Positions 27,053 through 34,906 of a stretch of 64,000 nt of DNA are shown here, piece after piece. Numbering within the stretch: the first letter of the stretch is position 1; each line of letters opens with the position of its first letter. The DNA is from a bacterium (lineage in GTDB: Bacteria; Planctomycetota; UBA1135; UBA2386), in contig JAUILN010000004.1 of the NCBI GenBank assembly GCA_030432695.1, positions 248,001-312,000 of the forward strand. Direction: 5' to 3'. The position numbers and the translations under genes were made by a program. The notes beneath the pieces are model-generated. The model saw only the letters and a list, made by a program, of their open reading frames with translations. It was not told the origin of the DNA and did no database searches.

Positions 27053-28468
27053 TCAGCGGTTTCCCGCGAGGTCGGAGCGTCCCGGATCGACGTCGAACGC
27101 CAGGCCGCGGAACCAGTCGAACAGATCCTCGCCGACCGCCCGGCCCCATACGGCCACGCAGTCGTCCATCGAGTAGCCGTTGCGGTCGGGGGCGACCAGC
27201 CGGCGCTTGGTCCGGAAGTACTTCGCCATCGCGCCGGGGCCGAACCGCCGCTCCAATTCTTCGAACACGAAGTACGACTTGCCCCAGATCAGGTCGCGCG
27301 GTGCGTCCTCGCCGAGCGGGTCGATCGAGTCGAACTGCGGATCGTGGCGTCGACCGAGGCGGATCTGCCGCTGCAGCGTCTGGTCGGCTTCTTCCATCCC
27401 CAGCCGCTTGCCGACCTGGATCCCCAGCCAGGTCGCGATCGGCTCGTTCCACAGCGGTTCGGCGTGCGGCAGGACCCACGAGTGGCCCGCTTCGTGGCCG
27501 ATCAGCTCGACCATCGGGTAGCGCTGGTCGGGGTAGTCGCCCCACCACGCGCCGATCGCGATCCGTTGCCCGCTGCTGAAGCCGCCGCCGCCGGTCGGCA
27601 GAATCAGCAGGTTCTTCAGCATCCCTGGCGCCGGCTCGACGCCGGTGACCGCCACCAGGTGTGGGCGGACCCGCTCGTACTCCTTGGCGATCGCCACCGC
27701 GAACGGCTCGGTGCCGTCGTGGTACTCCAGGGTCAGCGGCCCGAGTTCCCGCGCATGCTCGGCCCAGGTCGAGCGGTGGGGTCGCTTCGGGTCGATCGAC
27801 TTCGTGGTGGCGAGCTCCACCAGCAGCGGAGTGATCCATGCGGCGTGGATGGGATCCTTGGCGTCCGGCTGGTGGCCGAACAGACCGCGGCTGCCGACCA
27901 GCAGATGACCTTCTCCGGCATCGACCACCGCGAGGACCGGGCGTCGGTCGCGGTCCTCCAACAGCACGCTTGCCGCCGCAGGTACGTCGAGCACCGTGCC
28001 GCCGCGGAACGAATCGGCCTCGGCCTCGAACGGCTCCCGGGCGCGCAGTGGCGTCGCCGCCCGCTCGGTGGTCGGCCGCACGCCGAAGCGCTCGGTCAAC
28101 CCCGCTGCGGGCGGCATCGGATCGCCGCCATCGAGCATCACCAGCAGGGTGCCGCCGCGCTCGACGTAGTCCACGACGTGGTCGAGCGACGCGCTGGAGT
28201 ACGGCAGCCGCGGGTCACCGCCGTCGACCACCAGCAGGTTGACGTTCGACAGGTCCAGCCGGTGCAGGCTGCCCCAGTTGCGCGCATCGCGGCCGACGCC
28301 TTGCAGGTACTGCGTGTGGAACCGCCCGTCCAGGTAGAACGAGAACTGCTGGCTCAGGTCGCAGACCGAGTGGATGCGCGGCGCCGGCTGGGCGGCCAGG
28401 CCTGGGCCGGCGGCGGCCGGCATCGCGAGTGCGAGTGGAAGGACGGTGGCGAGGAGCCGCTGGTGCAT
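27053..28468 (-). CDS. Secreted M60-like zinc metallopeptidase with GATase-like N-terminal domain
   Basis: 471 aa from ATG 28468, with signal peptide LLATVLPLALAMPAAAGPGL. Residues about 35-200 resemble a type-1 glutamine-amidotransferase-like fold (VNLLVVDGGDPRLPYSS, VDYVERGGTLLVMLDGGD), without a clear catalytic Cys. Residues about 220-471 contain HEAGH at 325-329 with Glu342 further on (PHAEPLWNEPIATW), then a C-terminal MDDCVAVWGRAVGEDLFDWF stretch. The HExxH plus downstream Glu and a WxxxxG-like end resemble the enhancin/M60 peptidase family that acts on glycoproteins; the assignment is by motif only. A TACGCT hexamer sits 9 nt before the start. Confidence 0.65.
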   Translation of the reverse strand: MHQRLLATVLPLALAMPAAAGPGLAAQPAPRIHSVCDLSQQFSFYLDGRFHTQYLQGVGRDARNWGSLHRLDLSNVNLLVVDGGDPRLPYSSASLDHVVDYVERGGTLLVMLDGGDPMPPAAGLTERFGVRPTTERAATPLRAREPFEAEADSFRGGTVLDVPAAASVLLEDRDRRPVLAVVDAGEGHLLVGSRGLFGHQPDAKDPIHAAWITPLLVELATTKSIDPKRPHRSTWAEHARELGPLTLEYHDGTEPFAVAIAKEYERVRPHLVAVTGVEPAPGMLKNLLILPTGGGGFSSGQRIAIGAWWGDYPDQRYPMVELIGHEAGHSWVLPHAEPLWNEPIATWLGIQVGKRLGMEEADQTLQRQIRLGRRHDPQFDSIDPLGEDAPRDLIWGKSYFVFEELERRFGPGAMAKYFRTKRRLVAPDRNGYSMDDCVAVWGRAVGEDLFDWFRGLAFDVDPGRSDLAGNR

Positions 28469-28477
28469 GGGGCGGAG

Positions 28478-28483
28478 AGCGTA
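28478..28483 (-). promoter_or_regulatory. Candidate -10 hexamer TACGCT 9 nt before a start codon
   Basis: TACGCT on the minus strand lies 9 nt upstream of the ATG at 28468. No Shine-Dalgarno sequence is visible in that gap, consistent with a leaderless transcript for the metallopeptidase gene. Confidence 0.4.
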
Positions 28484-28663
28484 GCGGGCGAGGCCGGGGT
28501 GCGGGCGCACGTGGGTCGTCGTAGGGAGCGGGGCCTCGGGCGGTCCCGCCAGCCGTCCCGATCGCGAGCCTTCGCGCCGAACGCTCGCTGGATGTTCGGC
28601 AAGTCGCTTGTCGCCGCCCGTCGACCGACCGATCCTCCACCTGCCCCCGGCGCCACCGAGCCC

Positions 28664-30082
28664 ATGTCCCACCCCATCCCGTTCTTCCAGCAGGTCAACC
28701 TGCACTTCGACCGTGCCGCCCGCCTCCTCGAGCTGCCCGCCGGCCTTGCCGAGCAGATCAAGTCGTGCAACGCGGTCTACCACCTGTCCTTCCCGCTGCA
28801 GCGCGACGACGGCTCGATCGAAGTCGTCCACGGCTGGCGTGCGCACCACTCGCTGCACCGCCAGCCGGTGAAGGGCGGCATCCGCCTGTCGCTGCATGCC
28901 TCCGAGGACGAGGTCTCGGCGCTGGCCGCGCTGATGAGCTACAAGTGCGCGCTGCTCGACGTGCCGTTCGGCGGTGCCAAGGGTGCGATCCTGCTCGACA
29001 AGGCGAAGTACTCCGACGGCGAACTCGAGCGGGTGATGCGTCGCTACACCTACGAGCTCACGCTGCGTAACTGCATCGGGCCGAGCGTCGACGTGCCCGG
29101 CCCCGACATGGGCGTGGGGCCGCGCGAGCTGTCTTGGATGGCCGACACCTACATCGCGCTGGCGCGCGGCGAGCGTGGTGCGGCCGGCTGCGTGACCGGC
29201 AAGCCGCTGTCGCAGGGCGGGGTCCGCGGTCGGGTCGAGGCGACCGGCCTCGGGGTCTACTTCGGCATCCGCGAGGCCGTTGCCGAGGTCGACACGATGC
29301 GCGCGCTCGGTCTCGCTCCGGGGCTCGACGGCAAGACGGTGGTGATCCAGGGGCTCGGCAACGTCGGCCTGCACGCGGCGCGCTTCCTCGCCGCGGACGG
29401 CGTGAGGGTGGTCGGGATCCTCGAGCGCGAGGGCGCGCTCTATGCCTCGGGCGGCCTCGACTTCGAGGCCATCGCCGCGCGGCGTGACGCGGGCGGCTCG
29501 CTGCTCGAGTTCGACGGCGAGATCCGCATCGAAGGCGGGCGGGAAGGCGTCGAGGGTCTGACCTGGCCCTGCGACATCCTGCTACCGGCCGCCCTCGAGA
29601 ACATGATCACTCCCGACATCGCGTCGCGGGTGCAGGCCCGGATCGTCGCCGAGGCGGCGAACGGGCCGACCACCGCGCAGGGTGGCGAGATCCTGCGCGA
29701 GCGCGGCGTGATGATCCTGCCGGACATGTTCCTCAATGCCGGTGGTGTCACCGTCTCGTACTTCGAGTGGTTGAAGAACCTCAGCCACGTCCGCTTCGGC
29801 CGGATGGAGCGCCGGTTCTCCGGAGCGTCCACCGGTCGCGTGCTGCGCGCGGTCGAGGAACTCACCGGCAACGCGTTCGACCCCGTGGTGGTCGAGCGGC
29901 TCTCGGTTGGCGCCTCCGAAGCCGATCTGGTCCGCTCCGGCCTCGAGGAGACGATGGTCTCGGGCTTCCAGCAGATGCGCGAGGCGGCGCGGCGCTGGAA
30001 CACCGACAACCGCGCCGCGGCGCTGGCGGTCTCGATCCAGAAGATCGCCGAGAGCTACAGCGAGCGCGGCATCTTCCCGTGA
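28664..30082 (+). CDS. Glutamate (Glu/Leu/Phe/Val-type) dehydrogenase
   Basis: 472 aa. The frame is open for kilobases upstream, but ATG 28664 gives a normal start (MSHPIPFFQQVNLHFDRAA). The substrate-binding Lys segment is HRQPVKGGIRLSLH, and the active-site Lys segment is LDVPFGGAKGAILLD. GPSVDVPGPDMGVG and the Rossmann motif QGLGNVGLHAARFL (GxGNVG) follow. The protein catalyses reversible oxidative deamination of glutamate to 2-oxoglutarate with NAD(P). The Glu/Leu/Phe/Val family cannot be split further with certainty, but the overall match to GDH is strong; the length is slightly above the usual 420-450 aa. It is divergent from the M60-like gene and convergent with the broken kelch gene. 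Confidence 0.93.
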   Translation: MSHPIPFFQQVNLHFDRAARLLELPAGLAEQIKSCNAVYHLSFPLQRDDGSIEVVHGWRAHHSLHRQPVKGGIRLSLHASEDEVSALAALMSYKCALLDVPFGGAKGAILLDKAKYSDGELERVMRRYTYELTLRNCIGPSVDVPGPDMGVGPRELSWMADTYIALARGERGAAGCVTGKPLSQGGVRGRVEATGLGVYFGIREAVAEVDTMRALGLAPGLDGKTVVIQGLGNVGLHAARFLAADGVRVVGILEREGALYASGGLDFEAIAARRDAGGSLLEFDGEIRIEGGREGVEGLTWPCDILLPAALENMITPDIASRVQARIVAEAANGPTTAQGGEILRERGVMILPDMFLNAGGVTVSYFEWLKNLSHVRFGRMERRFSGASTGRVLRAVEELTGNAFDPVVVERLSVGASEADLVRSGLEETMVSGFQQMREAARRWNTDNRAAALAVSIQKIAESYSERGIFP

Positions 30083-30103
30083 GCCGCGCGTCGGCTCCGG
30101 CGG

Positions 30104-31313
30104 TCAACGCAGGCCGCCGAGCGTCACCTCGAGTCCGTTCGAGGCCACCGCGCCGGCCGGGTTGATTCCCGGCGCCACGATCGTCGCCTGGAACCAGCCG
30201 GTCTCGCCGACCAGCTCGATGCGGTTCGGGAACGGGATCGAGGCGGTGGCGCGTGGCGGCGTCAGCGAGACCAACGGGATCCCCGACTCGTCCATGCTCT
30301 GCAGCAGCGTGCAGCCGGGCATGCCGAGCGCGTCGAGCGGATAGGGCAGGGGCAGCGCACCGAGCTGCGAGTTCGACAGCCCGAGCGCCACCGCGCCGAG
30401 CTGCGCGCCCGTGGGGACCGCGAGCAGTTCCAGGTCGAGCGTGCTGCCGATCGTCGGCTCGTTGGTGGCCGCGAGGATCAGCGGTGCCGAGGCCGGGCAG
30501 CCCATCCCGTAGGGCGTCGCGACCCCGGGGCGTCGGGGCCTGCCGTACTCGGTGGTCGCACCGGAGACCGTGATCGTGCCGGTGTCGTGGCCGGTGAGTC
30601 CACCGAAGCCGACCAGGGTGCCGCGGTGCCGGTCCCAGTGCATCGGCGAGGTCGAGGTGGCCGGGACGCCGGGGTCCCACGCGCCGCCGCGCGCGTCGAA
30701 GAGTTCGGGTCGGGAGCCGTTCACCGGATCGAAGACGATGCGGCCGATGACCAGTTTGTCGCGGGTCCGGTCGGTCGCCAGCATCCAGGCGGACTGGCCC
30801 GGCGGCGGCGTCCACGGCACCTGGTTCCAACGCCGGTTCGACCACAGCCACGCCTGCTCGGTCGGGAACGTGAACAGCACCAGGATCCCGGGGCCGGACG
30901 GCAGGTAGCAGGCGCGCGTCACCGACAGCAGTGCCGGCGGTGCCGGGTTCGCGGGCACCAGTGCCCAGTCGGCACCATCGAACTCCCAGGTCTCCAGGCC
31001 GGTGACGCCGACGGTGAACAGGAAGCACTCGCCGCGCACCGGATCGGCCTCGATCCAGGCCCGCAGCGGGTAGGGCGGCGAATGCGACGGGGTGAGCTGC
31101 TGCCAGCCGCTCGCGGTGAGCAGCCAGGTGTCGGTCGAGAACGCGCCGGGCACGTCGCCGCCGAACAGCACCATGCCGCCGGTGTGCGGGTCCCAGCCCA
31201 GCGCGGCCGCCCGGCGCGCTGCGGGGCGGACCGGCGAATGGACCTCGGTCCAGTCCTGGCCGTCCCAGATCCAGGTGTCGTCGAGATGACCCGAGGCGTC
31301 GGAGCCGCCGAAC
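30104..31313 (-). pseudogene. 3' fragment of an interrupted kelch-like secreted protein gene
   Basis: This is the distal part of a gene whose 5' part lies 5 kb away at 36377-36567. The reading frame continues past the ATG at 31174 and reads upstream as FGGSDASGHLDDTWIWDG and LGWDPHTGGMVLFGGDVPG, both kelch-repeat phrases. Removing the insert and one copy of the 9-bp repeat joins 36386-36567 to 30104-31313 as 1,392 nt, exactly 464 codons, giving RIVLFGG followed by SDASGH. The C-terminus is the shared module in its clearest form (DALGMPGCTLLQSMD, GWFQATIVAPGINPAGAVAS). The broken gene probably makes no full-length product, though an internal start (31174) could give a truncated, signal-less one. 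Confidence 0.85.
31305..31313. repeat. Left copy of the 9-bp direct repeat flanking the insert
   Basis: CCGCCGAAC, identical to 36377-36385. It lies in the LFGG codons of the kelch gene. It is consistent with a target-site duplication; because two bases are shared with the element end, the true duplication could be 7-9 bp. Confidence 0.7.
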
Positions 31314-31331
31314 GCGCGGGGAGCGAGATTG

Positions 31332-31366
31332 GCGAGTGCTGCTCAAGCGCGATCCTTGAGACTCGC
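31332..31366. repeat. Imperfect hairpin at the left edge of the insert
   Basis: Arms GCGAGT+CTCAAG and CTTGAG+ACTCGC pair over 12 bp with a 4-nt bulge and a 7-nt loop. It lies 18 bp inside the insert and 26 bp before the ATG of the RHH fragment. It could be an operator for autoregulation by an RHH protein or a mobile-element end; no U-tract follows. Confidence 0.45.
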
Positions 31367-31392
31367 ACTCCCCCACCGACCCGGAGGTCCTT

Positions 31393-31719
31393 ATGGCCAA
31401 GTCCTTCCGCCTGCACCTGACCGACGAAATTCGAGCGTTCGTCAAAGCCAGGTCTGGGGACAGAGCCCCGTCCGCGACCCCGAGCGAGTTCGTCCGAGTG
31501 CTTATCGGCGAGTGCAAGGAGCGGCAGTACACGAGTAGGGACCGAGGATGGGAAGCCGCAAGAGTGTGTGGGGCAGCCCAAAAATACCCTTGGATTTCGC
31601 ACCCAGGCGGGCCGACGGCAACACGTACGCAGCAGCCGCTAATCCGTGTCGCCAGACGCACTCGAACCGAGGACCTTCCTGATGCTGCGCAGCTTGCTCA
31701 CCCTGCTTGTGTTTTCTAG
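31393..31719 (+). pseudogene. Truncated ribbon-helix-helix (ParD-like) antitoxin fragment
   Basis: ATG 31393 has a strong GGAGGT sequence upstream. The first 45 residues (MAKSFRLHLTDEIRAFVKAR ... TPSEFVRVLIGECKERQ) resemble the ParD/RHH fold: a beta strand that enters the DNA major groove, then two helices with the SEFVR motif. After about residue 46 the sequence (YTSRDRGWEAARVCGAAQK and onward) no longer looks like an antitoxin, and the frame runs into the next gene. No toxin gene follows. I read it as an antitoxin 5' end joined to other DNA within the island. The annotated span is the open frame, not a claim that all of it is native. Confidence 0.5.
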
Positions 31720-33826
31720 CCCTCTCGTGATCCAGCTGGGATCCGCTCTTCCTGCGCAAGGCTCACCTGGATCGATCCTGGATGTCGACTCCACTGGGTA
31801 CATCAGTGGGCACGCAACAGGACCGATCGCGGTCTACGTTGATGGCCAGGCATCCGATAACGCGGTGGTTGGCGTGAGCCCGACCGGGAGCTTCATCGTC
31901 GGCTTGATCATGCCGGATTCCGTCCTGCATGATATCAGTATAAGGCTTGCGTCGACAGACGAAGACCTGGACGGGAGCCCCTTCATGTTTCGGTACGACG
32001 CCACACCTACCATTATTCTACCGGGAGATTCCGAGGCGCTGATCGAGGCCCTTGAGACGGTCAAGCCCGGAGATGTCATACAGCTAAGTTCCGGCCAATA
32101 CGACTTGTTCCCAAGCTCTTTTGGCTATGTGTTTGCGGGGCCATTAGCTGTATCAGAATTTAGCCTCGTAGGCAGAGGCGCTTCTGAGACCCGGGTTGTC
32201 GTGCATAACCCTCTCGGTGGACTATTTCATCTTGATGGCCATGGCAAGGCATCTGGAATACACATGGCCCGCTTGGCGATTGATTACTCGGAACCATCTT
32301 CGGTCCAAGGGACACTGGTTTCTGCTCCGTCGCCGGGCTCTCAGGCGATCGAAGTTCAGCTGGATGCCAACGCGCTAGACGTGCAGGGTATACTTGACTC
32401 CATTCTTGCGGAAGAAGGCGCTCTTAACAAGGAGACGTTGCGCTCCAACGTCATGAATTTCGGAGCGGGAGACCCTTGGGTTAAACCTGGATCCTACAGC
32501 CAGAACTCGGTATCGTCCATAGTTCGCGATATCGCTACCGGGAACTGGGTTGTCACGTTGACCAGCGGTCTCGACGGCATGGCGGCATTTCAGGGCCAAG
32601 ACCGCGTTGCTCTCGTGTGGAGGAAAGCCAATGTCATTCGGTTCCGCAACTACCTTGCAGGAGGGACCATATGCCTGGAAGACATCAAGACCAGCGAACT
32701 TGCGGCGGGCAATTTCTGTATAACTGATCAAAACACCGGCTCACTCGTCATTCGGAGGTTTGAGGCGACACGATCTGCTGGCCGCTTCATTACCACTGCT
32801 GCAGACTTCTTTCTCGTTCTGGATCAACGCGGCCCCGTCCTCATGGACAATTGTGTATTCGAAGGAGGGGGCGACGACATAATAAATATCCATTCGAATC
32901 CTATTCAAGGAGTGGTTGACCCGCAGGATCCAAGTCCGAGCGTGGTTGGTGTACTGGATATTCGAACTATCGAAGTTGGTGACCGACTACAGCTCTTCAA
33001 TTTTTCTACGGGTGCGCTTGCGGAGCGTCATGTGATATCCAAGGTCTTGTTGCCCAATTTGTTTGCTCCAGGCACTCCGCACGCTGGAGCGTTTGTGGTG
33101 GATCTGGCGCTTCCAATGGGCATGGCGGACTCCTATTTGTACAATACTGAGCTTGGAGGGCGCGGCAGTATTGTATCGAACTGCCTTCTCGAAGCCAACG
33201 TCGGCGGCCTTAAAGCTCGCTGCGACACGCTGATAGAGGGGAACACCATTATAAGGACCGCCGTGGCGGCCGTTCGTATTACTAATATATACGCAGCTGG
33301 CCCCTCCGGATCCTACGTTCTAGAAGGTGGCCCAATACCATTTGGGGTAACGGTGCGAAACAATATATTCGATAGATGTTGCTACGCCGGTAATAAGGCA
33401 GGCAAGGACTTTATTGGAGTCGTGGAGGCCATGGTGTGGTCAATCCCATCGGTGAATCAGGGCATCCCTACCTACTCACCGATGGCAAATGTGTCCCTCG
33501 AAAGCAATCACATCATGGGATGGGGACGCAATGGCGTCGTGTTTCGGGGCGCGGACAGCAGTTGCTTTGTATCAGACCTAGACATGACCGACCAGGGCGA
33601 TCCATTCGAAGGTAATGTCGTATTTCCCACACTGGCCCGTGGCGTGCTTGTTGAGAACTCCCCCGGAGTGTCCGTAGGATTTGGGGCGTTCTCTGACACA
33701 CGTGCGGCTCTCTACGATTGCGCTCTCCGCATAGACACGGCGAGTAATCCCGTAACATGGTCCGGTGCATCGTTCGTTCTTTCGACCGGGCCGACCACTG
33801 ATCCAGCACTCCTGATATGTCAGTGA
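31682..33826 (+). CDS. Secreted right-handed beta-helix (pectate-lyase-like) protein, island cargo
   Basis: 714 aa from ATG 31682, just after which comes a signal peptide (LRSLLTLLVFSSPLVIQLG). An ATG 36 bp upstream is possible but would put charged residues before the signal. The body shows beta-helix features: EALIEALETVKPGDVIQLSS at the N-terminal cap (the 'IQxAIDxAxPGDTI' pattern), then repeated strand turns such as GLKARCDTLIEGNTIIRTAV, VTVRNNIFDRCCYAGNKAG and VSLESNHIMGWGRNGVVFRG. The catalytic residues of pectate lyases cannot be identified. The G+C content is about half, clearly below the flanking genes, and TA-rich stretches occur, so it entered from a different source. It does not carry the C-terminal module of the host secreted proteins. 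Confidence 0.75.
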   Translation: MLRSLLTLLVFSSPLVIQLGSALPAQGSPGSILDVDSTGYISGHATGPIAVYVDGQASDNAVVGVSPTGSFIVGLIMPDSVLHDISIRLASTDEDLDGSPFMFRYDATPTIILPGDSEALIEALETVKPGDVIQLSSGQYDLFPSSFGYVFAGPLAVSEFSLVGRGASETRVVVHNPLGGLFHLDGHGKASGIHMARLAIDYSEPSSVQGTLVSAPSPGSQAIEVQLDANALDVQGILDSILAEEGALNKETLRSNVMNFGAGDPWVKPGSYSQNSVSSIVRDIATGNWVVTLTSGLDGMAAFQGQDRVALVWRKANVIRFRNYLAGGTICLEDIKTSELAAGNFCITDQNTGSLVIRRFEATRSAGRFITTAADFFLVLDQRGPVLMDNCVFEGGGDDIINIHSNPIQGVVDPQDPSPSVVGVLDIRTIEVGDRLQLFNFSTGALAERHVISKVLLPNLFAPGTPHAGAFVVDLALPMGMADSYLYNTELGGRGSIVSNCLLEANVGGLKARCDTLIEGNTIIRTAVAAVRITNIYAAGPSGSYVLEGGPIPFGVTVRNNIFDRCCYAGNKAGKDFIGVVEAMVWSIPSVNQGIPTYSPMANVSLESNHIMGWGRNGVVFRGADSSCFVSDLDMTDQGDPFEGNVVFPTLARGVLVENSPGVSVGFGAFSDTRAALYDCALRIDTASNPVTWSGASFVLSTGPTTDPALLICQ

Positions 33827-34017
33827 CGCAGTCGGAATCAACGAGCTGCAGCGCCCACGGGGAGCCCGATCCAAAGCGCAGAGCTGGGGGCAAGAACACG
33901 GGAAAGTGGGCGTCTCCTAAGCCACCTGTCACATCTCGAGCGAACGACGACGACTGAAGGTAACTGTCCCGGGGACCCCACCTGGGTTCGGCCGGGACCC
34001 GAGCCGACGTTGGGCGC

Positions 34018-34395
34018 ATGTCATCCACTCCCAGCGGTCGTCGCCGCGGCCGCCCGCCCGTTCACTCGCCCGACCTGATCGCACGCCTGCTGGCCGAGCG
34101 TGACCGCACCGGCGAGTCCTTCGCAGCCCTGTCCCATCGATCGGGCATCCCCGCAGGGACGCTGAGCGGCCACGCACGCCGCAGTCGCCGCGATGTCCCT
34201 CCCGTCTCGGCTCCGTTCGTCGAGCTCCGACCAGTGGCGAATCGCTCGGTGGATCCCTCGGCCCCCGGCCACGAGCTGCGCATCGTGCTCGATACCGAGC
34301 GCCGCCCCCAGGAGATCCATGTGCCTGCCGGGTTCTCTTCGGCAGCCCTGCGGCGAGTCCTCGACGTCCTGGAGGCGCATGCTGAGCGTCCCTGA
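34018..34395 (+). CDS. tnpA: IS66 family accessory protein TnpA-like
   Basis: 125 aa. The N-terminus is basic (SSTPSGRRRGRPPVHSPDLI), and then comes a helix-turn-helix-like ERDRTGESFAALSHRSGIPAGTLSGH. The C-terminal part ends in FSSAALRRVLDVLEAH, typical of the first IS66 open frame. It overlaps tnpB by 17 bp. Its role in IS66 transposition is accessory. Since the downstream tnpC is broken, this copy cannot support transposition by itself. Confidence 0.8.
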   Translation: MSSTPSGRRRGRPPVHSPDLIARLLAERDRTGESFAALSHRSGIPAGTLSGHARRSRRDVPPVSAPFVELRPVANRSVDPSAPGHELRIVLDTERRPQEIHVPAGFSSAALRRVLDVLEAHAERP

Positions 34396-34747
34396 GTCCG
34401 CGCGCATGTTCGTGGCTCGCGACCCGGTCGACTTCCGCCGGCAGTTCGACGGGCTCTGCGCCATCGCCCGCGAGCAGTTCGACCTCGACCCATTCAGCGG
34501 CCACGTCTTCGTGTTCTTCAACAAGGGCCGTGACCGGATGAAGATCCTGGTGTGGCAGCACACCGGCTTCTGGCTGCGCTACCGTCGATTGTCGAAGGGC
34601 ACGTTCGGAGCCCTGTTCACCGCCGACGCATCACAAGCGTGCGTAGAGGTCGAAGCTCGGCGACTGCGCCTCCTGCTCGACGGCATCGACCTCGACTCTG
34701 CGAAATTCCGTCGCGACTTCGCCGATCCGCTTCGCATACGCGGTTGA
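34379..34747 (+). CDS. tnpB: IS66 family TnpB
   Basis: 122 aa from ATG 34379, which lies inside tnpA. It shows the hallmark IS66 Orf2 sequence: MFVARDPVDFRRQFDGLC, HVFVFFNKGRDRMKILVW and TGFWLRYRRLSKGTF. It has the normal length for the family (about 110-120 aa) and appears intact. The next gene, tnpC, starts one base after its stop. Confidence 0.92.
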   Translation: MLSVPESARMFVARDPVDFRRQFDGLCAIAREQFDLDPFSGHVFVFFNKGRDRMKILVWQHTGFWLRYRRLSKGTFGALFTADASQACVEVEARRLRLLLDGIDLDSAKFRRDFADPLRIRG

Positions 34748-34748
34748 A

Positions 34749-34906
34749 ATGACGAACTCGATGAGCGTCGACGCAGAGCAGCAAGAGGAGAAGGCCGAAA
34801 AGGGGCCCGCAGACCTTCAGGAAGCTCTGGAGCTGCTCGCTGAACAGGACGGGAGGATCGCGATCCTCCTGGACCGGATCCGGCAACTCAAGAAGGCGCT
34901 CTATGG
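34749..34906 (+). pseudogene. tnpC: Truncated IS66 transposase TnpC (N-terminus only)
   Basis: The first about 52 residues remain (ATG 34749): a helical stretch DLQEALELLAEQDGRIAILL and DRIRQLKKALYG, the coiled N-terminus of IS66 TnpC. At LYG the sequence enters the left inverted repeat of the ISKra4-like element. The catalytic domain is lost, so the IS66 element is dead. Confidence 0.85.

Larger units (their letters stand above)
33960..34906 (+). mobile_element. Left part of an IS66-family element (truncated)
   Basis: The element begins with GTAACTGTCCCGGGGACCCC at 33960, which fits the left inverted repeat of IS66-type elements. It carries tnpA-like, tnpB and the start of tnpC in the usual order. 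It is cut at 34906 by the ISKra4-like element. The rest of tnpC and the right end are not in the window: to the right of the interrupting element comes kelch gene sequence, not IS66. Confidence 0.8.

Noticed and set aside
25310-28663. Long plus-strand frame running from within the FG-GAP gene into the glutamate dehydrogenase
   Set aside because: Only the part from 28664 is a protein. The upstream part is the antisense of two genes on the other strand, with repeats such as VAVAVEV that mirror DxDGDGD codons.
31314-31340. An ISKra4-type inverted repeat at the left island edge
   Set aside because: I compared GCGCGGGGAGCGAGATTGG with the IS ends and found no convincing match, so the left edge is not called an IS end.
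31393-31719. An intact ParD-type toxin-antitoxin module
   Set aside because: Only the first 45 residues look like an RHH antitoxin, and there is no toxin frame. I treat it as a fragment.
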